Shown here: positions 45,428 through 54,872 of the stretch, piece after piece | Layout of the letters: each line of letters opens with the position of its first letter | Position numbering within the stretch: the first letter of the stretch is position 1 | NCBI RefSeq assembly: GCF_004127445.1 | Contig: NZ_QEXM01000025.1 | Coordinates: 186,001-250,000 of the forward strand | Source: Streptomyces alfalfae | GTDB taxonomy: Bacteria; Actinomycetota; Actinomycetes; Streptomycetales; Streptomycetaceae | DNA: 64,000 nt | Reading direction: 5' to 3' | Notes under the pieces: model-generated | Seen by the model: only the letters and a program-made list of their open reading frames with translations | What the model was told of the DNA's origin: nothing | Database searches by the model: none | Made by a program: the position numbers and the translations under genes

Positions 45428-46096
45428 TCAGCGGTCGGCGTCGACCTTCTGCAGCGCCTTGGCGAACCCGTTCGCCCAGAGCTGGTCGACCTTCGCGCGC
45501 TCGGTGGCGTCCGGCTGCGCGTTGGTGCAGGACGGGCCGGGGCCGCCGCCCGACATCAGCTGGCTGCACGGGCCGTCGTAGGTGTCGGGCAGGCCGAGCA
45601 CGTGGCCGGTCTCGTGGGTGGTGACGCGCGTCGAGTCGTACTCCTCGTTCTGCGCGTAGTCGAGGAAGACGTAGCCGTTGCCGTGGCCGTCGCTGCTCGC
45701 GTACGAGCCGCGCGGGTCGTTGCCCTCGCGGTACTCGAAGCTGGCTCCGGAGGTGCCCGCCTGGAGCTTGACGTTGGAGACGGAGCTGTTCCAGATCGAC
45801 GTGCTGCTGGCTATCTGCGAGGCGAAGGTGGGCGCTCCGGAGGCGTCGTAGACGACGGTCACGGACTTCGCGCCGGGGTTGGCCGCGCGCTTCTCGGCGA
45901 CCGCCTTCACCACGGCCTCGAAGAATGCCTTGTTGTTCTTGGCCTCCGCCTTCGAGCCCTCGTAGGCGGCCCAGGAGGAGGTGGCGGAGTGCGCGGAGGC
46001 CGTGGGGGCGGCGGTCGCGGCGGTCGCCGAGGTCGCGCCGAGACCGGCGACGGCGAGACCGATGGCGGCGGCGACGGAGAGGTAACGCTTGCTCAT
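45428..46096 (-). CDS. snpA: Snapalysin-family extracellular metalloprotease
   Basis: 222 residues: Sec signal ([20 protein letters not shown]) with a short pro-region, then the small neutral protease domain. The zinc site is [16 protein letters not shown] (HExxH with third ligand Asp, as in snapalysin), followed by [14 protein letters not shown] with the Met-turn and a disulfide pair. It is secreted and autoprocessed in known Streptomyces relatives. ATG 46096 is chosen because the frame upstream overlaps the operator region. Divergent from a LysR-type activator, the classic snpA/snpR arrangement. Confidence 0.95.
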   Translation of the reverse strand: MSKRYLSVAAAIGLAVAGLGATSATAATAAPTASAHSATSSWAAYEGSKAEAKNNKAFFEAVVKAVAEKRAANPGAKSVTVVYDASGAPTFASQIASSTSIWNSSVSNVKLQAGTSGASFEYREGNDPRGSYASSDGHGNGYVFLDYAQNEEYDSTRVTTHETGHVLGLPDTYDGPCSQLMSGGGPGPSCTNAQPDATERAKVDQLWANGFAKALQKVDADR

Positions 46097-46209
46097 GTGT
46101 GGGGGGCTCCCTATTCGTTCCACGACCGTGGGGGGTCGATGAAAGGTGAACGGATCGGTAGGGGTGAGTCTCGGGGAGCATGTGACGCCCGGGGATGATG
46201 GCAACACCC

Positions 46210-46226
46210 GATAGCCCGGAGCTATC
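46210..46226. promoter_or_regulatory. LysR T-N11-A dyad between the protease and its regulator
   Basis: GATAGC-N5-GCTATC, containing a T-N11-A core, in the 218-bp divergent gap. Its position fits the binding site of the SnpR-type activator that controls snapalysin in Streptomyces. Confidence 0.75.
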
Positions 46227-46314
46227 ACCCCGCGCACACCTGTCCGGAACGGATCGTTCTCATGGGGTTTGGGTATCTGGTGCGGCGGCCGTAGCGGCTC
46301 TACGCTCATCGACC

Positions 46315-47289
46315 ATGGAGCTCGAGGTCCGGCACCTCCGTGCGCTGTGCGCCATCGCCGACAGCGGCAGCCTGCACAAGGCCGCCCGCCAGCTCGGGAT
46401 GAGCCAGCCGTCGTTGACGACCCAGTTGCGCCGCATCGAGCACGCGCTCGGCGGCCAGCTCTTCGCCCGCGAGCGCACCGGCTGTCGCCCGACGCCGCTC
46501 GGCCGCGTGGTCCTCAGCCGCGCCCGCCCCCTGGTCACGGAGATGAGGGCGCTGGTCACGGAGACCATGGCCGCCGCCGCACGGGCCACCGAAGGGCCGC
46601 GGCTGCGCGTCGGTTCCACGGCGAGCCGCGCCATACCGGGCTGGCTGCGCAGGCTGCGCGTGCGGCTGCCGGGCACGGAGATCTCGCTCCAGATGGACGT
46701 CTCGGCCAACGCCCTGCTGCGCATGGTCGCCGACGGCCAGCTCGACGTCGCCTTCGTGCACGAGGTGGAGGGCAGCCCGCTGCGGCTGCCGGAGACGCTC
46801 CGAAGACGCGTGCTCCTCGACCGCGAGCCGCAGTTCGTCTCCCTCGCCGCGGACCACCCGGCGGCGGAGCACCCGGTCGTCAGCCTCCGTGACCTCGCGG
46901 CCGACCGCTGGATGGTGGACCCCACGGTGGACGGCGAGTGGGACGGCCTGCGCCGCGTCCTGACCTCGGCCGGCCTGAACCCCCCTGTGCTGCACGGCGA
47001 CTACCTCACCGCCGCCTCCCTCGTCGCCTCCGGCGAGGTCGTCACCCTGTGCCAGCCCACCTCACGGGGCCGCGCCGACATGGCCGTACGCCCCCTCGAC
47101 GGCGACCCCCTGGGCGTCCGCCTCCTGGCGGCGGCGCGCACCGACGACGAGCTGGACGCGGTCTACGGCGAGCTGGAGGCCGCGTACTGGGAGGCCGCCC
47201 AGCAGTCCCCCGCCTACGCCGAGTGGCTGCTGCGCGCCGGCGAGACGCGCGCGGCGGCCACCGGGACGCTGGTTCCCGCGTCCCGGTAG
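46315..47289 (+). CDS. LysR-type regulator of the adjacent snapalysin gene
   Basis: 324 residues. DNA-binding domain [20 protein letters not shown] to about residue 62 ([20 protein letters not shown]) and a LysR substrate domain ([37 protein letters not shown]). Family and position match SnpR, which activates snpA transcription. ATG 46315 gives the canonical start; longer frames upstream run through the operator. Confidence 0.93.
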   Translation: MELEVRHLRALCAIADSGSLHKAARQLGMSQPSLTTQLRRIEHALGGQLFARERTGCRPTPLGRVVLSRARPLVTEMRALVTETMAAAARATEGPRLRVGSTASRAIPGWLRRLRVRLPGTEISLQMDVSANALLRMVADGQLDVAFVHEVEGSPLRLPETLRRRVLLDREPQFVSLAADHPAAEHPVVSLRDLAADRWMVDPTVDGEWDGLRRVLTSAGLNPPVLHGDYLTAASLVASGEVVTLCQPTSRGRADMAVRPLDGDPLGVRLLAAARTDDELDAVYGELEAAYWEAAQQSPAYAEWLLRAGETRAAATGTLVPASR

Positions 47290-47321
47290 CCGCCGAAGCG
47301 GCTGGATGCTCCCGCGCGGGG

Positions 47322-49415
47322 TCAGACGCCGATGTCGCGGCCGTCCTCGCGCCAGACGGAGACGACCGACGGACGGACGATCTTGCCGGGTCCGTCGGGC
47401 CAGGCGCTCGCGGGCTTCTCGACGGACGCCCCGTCGACCTCGCCCGGATGCTGCACGGAGACGAGCACGCGCCGGTCCTGGACGATCGGCCCGCAGGTCT
47501 CCGCGCCGTTCGGCATGGTCAGGAACTGCTTGAGCTCACCGCGCCGGCTGCCGCGCGTCGCGACGCCGAAGAGGCCGTCGTGGGAGCCGAGGTTGTTGCC
47601 GTCGGTGGAGATCCACAGGTTGCCGTGCGGGTCGAAGGTGACGTTGTCCGGGCAGGAGATCGGGGAGACCCGCTCCTTGGGGTAGCCCGCGAAGTACGTC
47701 GCGGGGTCCTCCGGGTCACCGGCGACGAGGAACAGCGACCAGCCGAAGGTCAGCGCGTCCGCGCGGTTGTGGCGCTCGGTCAGCTCCAGGATCTGGCCGT
47801 GCTTGTTCAGGTTGCGCGGGTTGGCCTCGTCGGCGCCGGCCTTGCCCGGCTTGCCGCGGTCGGAGTTGTTCGTGAGCGCCACGTAGACCTTGCCGGTGTG
47901 CGGCGACGGCTCGATGTCCTCGGGGCGGTCCATCTTCGTCGCCCCGACCTTGTCGCCGGCCTGGCGCGTGAAGAGGTACACCTCGTCGGCCGTCATGCCC
48001 TTGACGTGGCTGACGGCCTTGCCGCCGGGGCCCGCGGTGGCCAGCGGGATCCACCTGCCGCCGCCGTCGAACTCGCCGTCCTCGGGCAGGGCGCCCTTCC
48101 CGTCGATCTCGTCGGCGGGCGAGTCACCGGTCAGCTTGGCGACGTACAGCGTGCCCTCGTCGAGCAGGCTGAGGTTGTGCTCGTGGGCGGCGCGCGAGGT
48201 GCCCTTGGCGACCCGCTTGCTGCTGACGAACTTGTAGAAGTAGTCGAACTTCTCGTCGTCGCCCATGTAGACGACCGGGCGGCCGTCGTGGGTGAGCCGC
48301 GGCTGCGCGGCCTCGTGCTTGAAGCGGCCGAGCGCGGTGCGCTTGCGCGGGGTCGAGTCCGGGTCGTACGGGTCGAGCTCGACGACCCAGCCGAAGCGGT
48401 TGGCCTCGTTGGGCTCCTTGGCGAGGTCGAAGCGGTCGTCGAACCGCTCCCACTTGCGCTCGGAGGCGCCGCCGACGACGCCGTAGCGCTTGAGGCGCGC
48501 GGCGGTGGTCGGGTCGGTGACCTTCTCCGCGTTGGCGAAGTACTGGTTGAAGTTCTCCTCGCCGTGCAGCGTGGTGCCCCACGGGGTGGTGCCGCCGGCG
48601 CAGTTGTTCAGGGTGCCGAGCACGGTGGTGCCGCGCGGGTCGGCCTTGGTGCGCACGAGCGGGCTGCCGGCGACGGGCCCGGTGAGCCGGAACCGGCTGG
48701 TGGCGGTGAGCCGCCGGTTGAGGTGGTGGCGCGGAACGGCGGTCAGCCTGCCCTTGCGCCGCTCGCCCTCGACCACGACGACGGAGAGGCCGTGGGCCGC
48801 CCAGGCGATCTCGACCTGCTCACGGGTGGGGTTCTCGGGGTCGTACCCCTTGAACATCAGCACCTCGTCCGTGTACTCGTGGTTGGCCACGAGGAGCTGG
48901 CGGTTGTGCTCACGGCGCAGCGGCAGCAGGCTCAGGAAGTCGTTGTTGTAGCCGAACTGCCCGGCCTGCGCCTTGGCGCTCTGCCGGTCGGGGTCGAAGG
49001 CCGGGGCGCCGCGCAGGATCGGCTCGCCCCAGCGGATGACGACGTTCTGCTCGTAGCCGCCGGGGACGGTGACGGTGTCGGCGGTGTTCGGCGCGACGGG
49101 CGTGAAGCGGAGGCCGCGCGCCGCCTTGGACCTGCTGCTGCCCTTGCGACCCTCCGGCACGGCCGCGGCGGCCTCGCTCGCGGCCGGGTCGGCTATGACC
49201 GCGCCGCCCGCCGCGGCGGCGACCGTCACGACGGCGGCGGCGCGCATCATCGAACGGCGGCTGAGGGCACCGGCGATGACATCGCCGACGTACTCGTTGT
49301 CGCTGGTGTTGGGCACCTCTTGGAAGCAGGCGTCACCGCAGCGGAAACGACAGGTCAGGGCGGAACGGCCGCCGCTCCCCTGATGCGAGGTGACGATCGG
49401 CAGCAGCTTCGGCAC
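47322..49415 (-). CDS. phoX: PhoX-family alkaline phosphatase
   Basis: 697 residues, start GTG 49415 after GGAGGA. Tat signal (SRRSMMRAAAVVTVAAAAGG near residues 52-75), preceded by a Cys-containing N-terminus. PhoX domain (DUF839): ANHEYTDEVLMF, AHGLSVVVVE, NNCAGGTTPWGTTLHGEEN (metal ligands), VYMGDDEKFDYFYKF, CPDNVTFDPHGNLWISTDG. Secreted calcium/iron-dependent phosphomonoesterase that releases phosphate from organic esters. A PHO box 83-104 bp upstream predicts activation by PhoP under phosphate limitation. Confidence 0.95.
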   Translation of the reverse strand: MPKLLPIVTSHQGSGGRSALTCRFRCGDACFQEVPNTSDNEYVGDVIAGALSRRSMMRAAAVVTVAAAAGGAVIADPAASEAAAAVPEGRKGSSRSKAARGLRFTPVAPNTADTVTVPGGYEQNVVIRWGEPILRGAPAFDPDRQSAKAQAGQFGYNNDFLSLLPLRREHNRQLLVANHEYTDEVLMFKGYDPENPTREQVEIAWAAHGLSVVVVEGERRKGRLTAVPRHHLNRRLTATSRFRLTGPVAGSPLVRTKADPRGTTVLGTLNNCAGGTTPWGTTLHGEENFNQYFANAEKVTDPTTAARLKRYGVVGGASERKWERFDDRFDLAKEPNEANRFGWVVELDPYDPDSTPRKRTALGRFKHEAAQPRLTHDGRPVVYMGDDEKFDYFYKFVSSKRVAKGTSRAAHEHNLSLLDEGTLYVAKLTGDSPADEIDGKGALPEDGEFDGGGRWIPLATAGPGGKAVSHVKGMTADEVYLFTRQAGDKVGATKMDRPEDIEPSPHTGKVYVALTNNSDRGKPGKAGADEANPRNLNKHGQILELTERHNRADALTFGWSLFLVAGDPEDPATYFAGYPKERVSPISCPDNVTFDPHGNLWISTDGNNLGSHDGLFGVATRGSRRGELKQFLTMPNGAETCGPIVQDRRVLVSVQHPGEVDGASVEKPASAWPDGPGKIVRPSVVSVWREDGRDIGV

Positions 49416-49497
49416 GGGTCCTCCGTCGTGGTGTTACTCAAGTCTTTGGCTTGTTTCCGCCGTGACGGTATGGGCGGAGATCGGCAAGGCGGCGGCC

Positions 49498-49519
49498 TGC
49501 GGGTGAACGGCGGGTGAAT
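49498..49519 (-). promoter_or_regulatory. PHO box (PhoP direct repeats) upstream of phoX
   Basis: On the minus strand, ATTCACCCGCC is followed directly by GTTCACCCGCA: two 11-bp direct repeat units of the GTTCACC type recognised by Streptomyces PhoP, 83 bp before the GTG start. Confidence 0.82.
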
Positions 49520-49682
49520 CCGTGACGCACGAGGAGGAGTTGGCACGGGGGTGTCGCGGGGCGGCACGGGCGGGCGGGAACGGGGGCCGACCCTGCCCAA
49601 GATCGCCACGGGCGGCGGCTAACCTTACGTGTCCGCCCTGGCCAGGGATTACGGGAATCAACTCACGCGAAGGGTTGCGCAC

Positions 49683-51350
49683 ATGGGCATTCTGAACCGC
49701 CTGCGGAACGCGTTCGGTCGGTCACGCAAGATGGAACCGGTGTCCGAGGGCGCGTCGGAGCCCACGCAGCCCGCGGAGGCCCCGCAGCAGCCGGCGAGCA
49801 TCCCTTCACCGTCCCCGGAGCCGTCCCCGGCCGCCAAGGCCTCGGTCCCCGCGCCGAGCCCGGAGCCGGCCCCGGCCGCGTCCGCCGCGGACGACCTGGT
49901 GGCAGCGGCCTTCGACAACGTGACGGTCCCCCCGGCCCGCCGCGCGGACACCACCCCACCTTCCGCGGAGCCGAAGCCTTCCGCGGAGCCGGAGACCGAG
50001 GTGACCCCGGCGGCGGAGCCGGAGCCCGAGCCGAAGCCTTCCGCGGAGCCGGAGACCGAGGTGACCCCGGCGGCGGAAGCGGAGCCCGAGCCGAAGCCCA
50101 CCCCGGAGGCCGCACCGGAGCCCGCCCCGGCGGCGGAAGCGGAGCCCGAGCCAGAGCCCGCGCCGGACGTTGCGCCCACCCGTCCCGCCGTGCGGGACGC
50201 CTGCCCACAACAGGAGCGGACCGAGCCCGGAGCCGAGCCTGCGGGTGGGCCCGAGCCCACAGCCGAGACCGCGGGTGAGCCCGAGGCAGAAGGCAAGCCC
50301 GAAGCCGAGACCGAGGCCGAGCAGACCGCCCCCGACACCGCCGCCGCTGTGGGCAATCGTCCCGCAGGGCGGGACGGGTGGGCACAGCCCGAAGCCGCGG
50401 CGAGCGAAGCAGCGACGTCCACCCCGGCCGAGCCGGAAGCGGCGGCACAGCCGGAGATCCCCGCCGAACCGGAAGCCGCTGAGCCCGAAGCCGCGAAGCC
50501 CGAAGCGGCGGCCGAGCCGGAAGCCACCAGCACCCCGGCGGAGCCGGAAGCGGCGGCACAGCCCGAGGCCCCGGCGGAGCCCGAAGCGGCCGAGCCGGAA
50601 GCCACCAGCACCCCGGCGGAGCCGGAAGCGGCGGCACAGCCCGAGGCCCCGGCGGAGCCGGAAGCCACCGGTGTCCCCGAGGCGAAGCCCGCCCTCTCCG
50701 CGGCCAAGGTGCGCGCCAAGGCCCCGGCCCTGTCGGCCCCGTACAAGGCAGCCGGCGCCACGCTGCGAAAGCGCGGCCTCACCGGAGTCCGAGCCCCCGT
50801 GTACCTCGTCCTGGACCGCAGCGGCAGCATGCGCCCGTACTACAAGGACGGCTCCGCCCAGAGCCTCGGCGAGCAGGTCCTCGCCCTGGCCGCCCACACG
50901 GACCCCGAGGCCACCGTCCACGTCGTCTTCTTCTCGACGGACATCGACGGCACCGGCGAGCTCACCCTCACCGACCACGAGAACCGCGTCGACGAGATGC
51001 ACGCGGCGGCGGGCCGCATGGGCCGCACGAGCTACCACCGCGCCATCGAAGAGGTCGTGACCCACTACGAGAAGTCCGACCACGCCCGCAACAACACGCC
51101 CGCCCTCGTGGTCTTCCAGACGGACGGCGCCCCCGACACCAGGGGCCCGGCCACCCAGGCGCTGGCGGACGCCGCGAAGCACCCGCTGTTCTTCCAGTTC
51201 GTCGCCTTCGGCGAGCACGACGCGAAGGCCTTCGACTACCTCCGCAAGCTCACCGCGGACAACGCCGGCTTCTTCCACGCGGGCCCGGCCCCGCGCGAGC
51301 TCACGGACAAGGAACTGTACGAGGGCCTGCTGGCGAACTGGCGCCCGTAG
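49683..51350 (+). CDS. vWA-domain protein with long Pro/Glu/Ala repeat linker
   Basis: 555 residues from ATG 49683. Short basic N-terminus ([15 protein letters not shown]). Residues ~15-345 are a disordered Pro/Glu/Ala linker with a 60-bp tandem duplication and [20 protein letters not shown] repeats. The C-terminal von Willebrand A domain (about 345-555) has MIDAS DRSGSM, a Thr region ([11 protein letters not shown]) and FQTDGAPDT, and resembles the TerY/TerF group of stress-linked vWA proteins. No signal peptide, so cytoplasmic. The linker contains two inserted palindromic repeat elements that encode [13 protein letters not shown] and [13 protein letters not shown]. The linker length is therefore probably strain-variable. 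Confidence 0.9.
   Translation: MGILNRLRNAFGRSRKMEPVSEGASEPTQPAEAPQQPASIPSPSPEPSPAAKASVPAPSPEPAPAASAADDLVAAAFDNVTVPPARRADTTPPSAEPKPSAEPETEVTPAAEPEPEPKPSAEPETEVTPAAEAEPEPKPTPEAAPEPAPAAEAEPEPEPAPDVAPTRPAVRDACPQQERTEPGAEPAGGPEPTAETAGEPEAEGKPEAETEAEQTAPDTAAAVGNRPAGRDGWAQPEAAASEAATSTPAEPEAAAQPEIPAEPEAAEPEAAKPEAAAEPEATSTPAEPEAAAQPEAPAEPEAAEPEATSTPAEPEAAAQPEAPAEPEATGVPEAKPALSAAKVRAKAPALSAPYKAAGATLRKRGLTGVRAPVYLVLDRSGSMRPYYKDGSAQSLGEQVLALAAHTDPEATVHVVFFSTDIDGTGELTLTDHENRVDEMHAAAGRMGRTSYHRAIEEVVTHYEKSDHARNNTPALVVFQTDGAPDTRGPATQALADAAKHPLFFQFVAFGEHDAKAFDYLRKLTADNAGFFHAGPAPRELTDKELYEGLLANWRP
50170..50211 (+). repeat. 42-bp palindromic element inside the vWA gene, copy A
   Basis: Contains CGTCCCGC-CGT-GCGGGACG flanked by GCCCACC and GCCCACAA. 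It is in frame within the linker and matches copy B, inverted, at 36 of 42 positions. It resembles elements I associate with Streptomyces intergenic regions. Confidence 0.75.
50347..50388 (-). repeat. 42-bp palindromic element inside the vWA gene, copy B (inverted)
   Basis: Reverse-orientation copy of the element at 50170-50211, with core CGTCCCGC-AGG-GCGGGACG. It also keeps the vWA reading frame open, encoding [13 protein letters not shown]. Confidence 0.75.
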
Positions 51351-51395
51351 GACGCGCCCCGCGCCGCCCGACCCCACCACCAGACGGACACCGAG

Positions 51396-51444
51396 ACCGG
51401 GGGCCACGTGCCGGAGGCGTACCGGCATACCGGAAGCCCCCGGT
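51396..51444 (+). terminator. Hairpin between the vWA gene and metG
   Basis: ACCGGGGGC pairs with GCCCCCGGT (9 bp) and encloses a CCGG-rich inner region. It lies 46 bp after the vWA stop and 56 bp before the metG start: a terminator or metG leader structure. Confidence 0.55.
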
Positions 51445-51499
51445 CCACCCCCGGGAATCGAGGTGAGTGGATCTTCACGGGGCCGTTAGGATTTCGACC

Positions 51500-53128
51500 A
51501 TGGCGGCCACTGGATCCGAGAAGCAGGGGAAGAGCGCGGACAGCGCGGACGCGAAGGCGTACTACGTCTCGACCCCCATCTACTACGTAAACGACGCTCC
51601 TCACCTGGGCCACGCCTACACGACCGTTGCAGGGGACGTGCTCACGCGCTGGCACCGTCAGCGCGGCGAGAAGGTGTGGTACCTCACCGGCACGGACGAG
51701 CACGGTCAGAAGATCATGCGCACGGCCGAGGCGAACGACGTCACCCCCCAGGAGTGGTGCGACAAGCTCGTCACCGAGGCCTGGAAGCCCCTCTGGGAGC
51801 ACCTGGACATCGCGAACGACGACTTCATCCGTACGACGGAGAAGCGTCACACCGACCGTGTGCAGGAGTTCGTCCAGGATCTCCACGACAAGGGCGAGAT
51901 CTACAAGGGCGGCTATGAGGGCCCGTACTGCGTGGGCTGCGAGGAGTACAAGCTCCCCGGCGACCTCATCGAGGCCGAGGACGGCACGAAGCTGTGCCCG
52001 ATCCACAAGAAGCCGGTGGAGCTCCTCAAGGAGGAGAACTACTTCTTCAAGCTCAGCGAGTACGGCGACAAGCTCCTCGCCCACTACGAGGCGAACCCCG
52101 GCTTCATCCAGCCGGAGTCGGCCCGCAACGAGGTCGTGAACTTCGTCAAGCAGGGTCTTCAGGACCTCTCCATCTCCCGCTCGACGTTCGACTGGGGCGT
52201 CAAGGTCCCCTGGGACGACAAGCACGTCATCTACGTGTGGATCGACGCCCTCCTGAACTACGCGACGGCCGTGGGCTACGGCGCGGACGAGGAGAAGTTC
52301 GCCTCGACCTTCCCGGCCGACGTCCACCTGGTGGGCAAGGACATCCTCCGCTTCCACGCGGTGATCTGGCCCGCGATGCTGCTGGCCCAGGGCCTGCCGC
52401 TGCCCGGCAAGATCGCGGCCAACGGCTGGCTGATGGTCGGCGGCGAGAAGATGTCGAAGTCGAACCTGACCGGCATCAAGCCGCAGGACCTGACCTCGCA
52501 CTTCGGCGTGGACGCGTACCGCTGGTACTTCCTGCGCGCGATCGCCTTCGGCAGCGACGGCTCGTTCTCGTGGGAGGACTTCTCCGCCCGCTACACGTCC
52601 GAGCTGGCCAACGACTACGGCAACCTCGCCTCGCGCGTGGCCGCCATGGTCGGCAAGTACTTCGGCGGCGCGCTCCCCGAGGCGACGGCCCCCGGCGACG
52701 CCGAGCGGGCGGTGCGGGACGGCCTGACGAAGGCGGTCGCCGAGGCCGACCGGAAGATCGGCGAGGAGCTGGACTTCCAGGGCGGCATCCTGGCGATCTT
52801 CGACTTCGTGAAGCAGGTCAACGGCTACATCACGGAGCAGGAGCCGTGGAAGGTGGCCAAGGACGACTCGCCCGAGGGCAAGGCCCGCCTGGCGACGATC
52901 CTGTACACGGCCGCCGAGTCGCTGCGCGCCATGGCGGTCCTCCTGAACCCGCTCATGCCGGAGACGTCGCAGAAGCTCTGGGACTCCCTGGGCGCGGAGC
53001 CCGCCCTCGGCCCCCTGGCCGACCAGCGGGTCCAGACGGCGTCGACGTGGGGCCGGCTGCCCGCGGGGACGACGATCACCAAGGGCGCGGTCCTCTTCCC
53101 CCGCCTGGAGGAGAAGCCGACCGCGTGA
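51500..53128 (+). CDS. metG: Methionyl-tRNA synthetase
   Basis: 542-residue class I synthetase charging tRNA-Met. Motifs: YYVSTPIYYVNDAPHLGHAY with the HIGH variant HLGH, WYLTGTDEHGQKIMR, the zinc-knuckle region YCVGCEEY and CPIHKKPVE, and GWLMVGGEKMSKSNLTGIK with KMSKS. Anticodon-binding helical domain from about 380. No C-terminal dimerisation domain, so it is a short form. ATG 51500 (MAATGSEKQGK) follows AGGA; an upstream in-frame start at 51467 lacks support. Confidence 0.98.
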   Translation: MAATGSEKQGKSADSADAKAYYVSTPIYYVNDAPHLGHAYTTVAGDVLTRWHRQRGEKVWYLTGTDEHGQKIMRTAEANDVTPQEWCDKLVTEAWKPLWEHLDIANDDFIRTTEKRHTDRVQEFVQDLHDKGEIYKGGYEGPYCVGCEEYKLPGDLIEAEDGTKLCPIHKKPVELLKEENYFFKLSEYGDKLLAHYEANPGFIQPESARNEVVNFVKQGLQDLSISRSTFDWGVKVPWDDKHVIYVWIDALLNYATAVGYGADEEKFASTFPADVHLVGKDILRFHAVIWPAMLLAQGLPLPGKIAANGWLMVGGEKMSKSNLTGIKPQDLTSHFGVDAYRWYFLRAIAFGSDGSFSWEDFSARYTSELANDYGNLASRVAAMVGKYFGGALPEATAPGDAERAVRDGLTKAVAEADRKIGEELDFQGGILAIFDFVKQVNGYITEQEPWKVAKDDSPEGKARLATILYTAAESLRAMAVLLNPLMPETSQKLWDSLGAEPALGPLADQRVQTASTWGRLPAGTTITKGAVLFPRLEEKPTA

Positions 53129-53189
53129 CGTGCCGGCCGGCACGCGTACGCGGTACGCCGCACGCGCCGGTACGACGACGGGAAGCGCA

Positions 53190-53241
53190 GGGAAGTCCCG
53201 GCGGCACGCCAAGCAGCACGGCGTGTCGCCGGGGCTTTCCC
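53190..53241. terminator. Long imperfect hairpin between metG and the TetR gene
   Basis: GGGAAGTCCCGGCGGCACGCC pairs imperfectly with GGCGTGTCGCCGGGGCTTTCCC around a 9-nt loop (about 18 of 21 pairs). It sits between convergent genes and may stop both. Confidence 0.72.
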
Positions 53242-53278
53242 GTATCCGACGACACACCCGGCCGGGTGCGGGCCCGCC

Positions 53279-53884
53279 TCACCGCCCGTACGACGCCACC
53301 AGGCGGGCCAGCTGCCGGCCCGCCGCCCGCAGCGGCTCCTCGCTCCGGGCCACCTGGGCGGTCACCTCGGCGCCCTCCAGGGTGCTGATCACCGTGGTCG
53401 CCACCTCACGCGCGTCCCCGGCGTCGAAGCCGGCGCCCAGCAGCCGCTCCTCGACGATCCGCTCCCAGCCGCGCAGCGCATCCGCGCACACCCGCTGGAT
53501 CGCCGAATCCGAGCCGAGGGTCTCCAGGGCCGCCGCCGTGACCGGACAGCCGTCGGTCCAGCCGGACTCCCGCAGCGCCACGGCGAGTTCGTCGGCGCAG
53601 TGCGCGATCGCCGCCGCCGGGTCGTCCGCCCCGGCCGGGCCGAGGAGTTCGCGCAGCATGTCCGCGAACTCCTCGGCGCTGTACGTGAGCGCGGCCACCG
53701 CGACGGCTTCCTTGCCGCCGGGGAAGAAGTGGTAGACGGAGCCGAGGGTGGCTTCCGCCTCTGTGGCGATCTGTTTGATGCCGGTGCCCACGTAGCCCTG
53801 CCGCTGGATCAGGCGGGCGGAGACGGCGACGATCCGGTCGCGGGTGCTGGGGGCCGCGGCGGGGGCCGCGCTGTTCTGGGCCAT
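53279..53884 (-). CDS. TetR-family regulator, LmrA/YxaF-like
   Basis: 201 residues. Helix-turn-helix about 15-60 (RDRIVAVSARLIQRQGYVGT, ATEAEATLGSVYHFFPGGKE); the GSVYHFFPGGKE segment and C-terminal domain (GCPVTAAALETLGSD) match the LmrA/YxaF group. Divergent from an imine-reductase-like gene with two near-identical 16-bp operators between them, so it probably represses that gene and itself. Confidence 0.93.
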   Translation of the reverse strand: MAQNSAAPAAAPSTRDRIVAVSARLIQRQGYVGTGIKQIATEAEATLGSVYHFFPGGKEAVAVAALTYSAEEFADMLRELLGPAGADDPAAAIAHCADELAVALRESGWTDGCPVTAAALETLGSDSAIQRVCADALRGWERIVEERLLGAGFDAGDAREVATTVISTLEGAEVTAQVARSEEPLRAAGRQLARLVASYGR

Positions 53885-53908
53885 GGCCCCAGCCTATCTC
53901 CCATTGAG

Positions 53909-53924
53909 TAGAGCGTTCGTTCTA
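53909..53924. promoter_or_regulatory. TetR operator copy 1
   Basis: TAGAGCGTTCGTTCTA, an imperfect palindrome in the TAGANCGNNCGNTCTA pattern, 25 bp upstream of the TetR ATG. Confidence 0.75.
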
Positions 53925-53955
53925 GAGACGTGCTACGTTTTCTCCGAGCACTGGA

Positions 53956-53971
53956 TAGAGCGATCGTTCTA
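53956..53971. promoter_or_regulatory. TetR operator copy 2
   Basis: TAGAGCGATCGTTCTA, 14 of 16 bases identical in symmetry to copy 1, 47 bp away and 29 bp upstream of the oxidoreductase ATG. Together they cover both divergent promoters. Confidence 0.75.
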
Positions 53972-53999
53972 GCCATCACGTCACGGAGTGGAGTCACGC

Positions 54000-54872
54000 A
54001 TGTCTTCCGCATCGCAGTCCGTCACCGTCATCGGCCTCGGCCCCATGGGCCAGGCCATGGCCGCCGCCTACCTCGACCGCGGCTACCGCGTCACCCTCTG
54101 GAACCGCACCCCGTCCCGTGCCGACGCCCTGGTCGAGCGCGGCGCGACCCTGGCGGCCACCGCCGAGGAGGCGCTGCGGGCGAACGAGTTGGTGGTCCTC
54201 AGCCTCACCGGCTACGACGCGATGTACGCGATCCTGGAGCCGGCCAAGGCCGCCGTCGCCGGCCGCACCCTGGTGAACCTCAGCTCCGACACCCCGGAGA
54301 AGGCGCGGGCCGGCGCCGGCTGGGTGACGGAGCTCGGCGGCACACACCTGACCGGCGGCGTCCTCTGCCCGCCGCCGCTGATCGGCACCGCCGACGCGTC
54401 GACGTTCTACAGCGGACCGCGCGAGGCGTACGACGAGCACCGGGCGGCGCTCGAAGTGATCACCGGCAGGACGGACTACCGGGGGGAGGACCCGGGGCTG
54501 GCCGCGCTGATGTACCAGCTGAACATGGCGATCTTCTGGCCGGCGATCACCGCGTACTGGCACACCGTGGCCCTCGCCGCCGCCCACGGCATCAAGGCCA
54601 CGGAGATCGCCCCGTACGCGTCCGAGAACTTCGCGGGCATGGGCCACTTCATCGACTTCTACGCGACCCGCATCGACGCGGGCAACCACGCGGGCGACGT
54701 GGACCGCACGTCGATGGGGCTGGCCAGCATGGAACACGTCGTCCACACGACGGCTGACGCGGGCGTCGACACGGCGTTCCCCGAGGCGGTCCACGACATC
54801 TTCCGCCGCCTCGCGGAGGCGGGCCACGGCGCGGACAGCTACAGCCGCGCGGTGGAACTGATGCGCTCCTGA
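54000..54872 (+). CDS. NAD(P)-binding oxidoreductase, imine-reductase/beta-hydroxyacid-dehydrogenase-like
   Basis: 290 residues. Rossmann motif VTVIGLGPMGQAMAAAYLDR and NRTPSRADALVERGA (NADPH-type Arg/Ser), then the C-terminal helical dimerisation domain (GLAALMYQLNMAIFWPAITA). At the position where classical beta-hydroxyacid dehydrogenases have GxxGxGxxxK the sequence has MYQLNMAIFW, as in imine reductases. Substrate unknown. ATG 54000 follows GGAG; an ATG at 53988 would add four residues. Controlled by the divergent TetR. The gap 54873-55154 holds no supported gene. Confidence 0.88.
   Translation: MSSASQSVTVIGLGPMGQAMAAAYLDRGYRVTLWNRTPSRADALVERGATLAATAEEALRANELVVLSLTGYDAMYAILEPAKAAVAGRTLVNLSSDTPEKARAGAGWVTELGGTHLTGGVLCPPPLIGTADASTFYSGPREAYDEHRAALEVITGRTDYRGEDPGLAALMYQLNMAIFWPAITAYWHTVALAAAHGIKATEIAPYASENFAGMGHFIDFYATRIDAGNHAGDVDRTSMGLASMEHVVHTTADAGVDTAFPEAVHDIFRRLAEAGHGADSYSRAVELMRS

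Noticed and set aside
51396..51499. T-box or other riboswitch before metG
   Set aside because: No T-box sequence or specifier stem is recognisable; only a simple hairpin is present.
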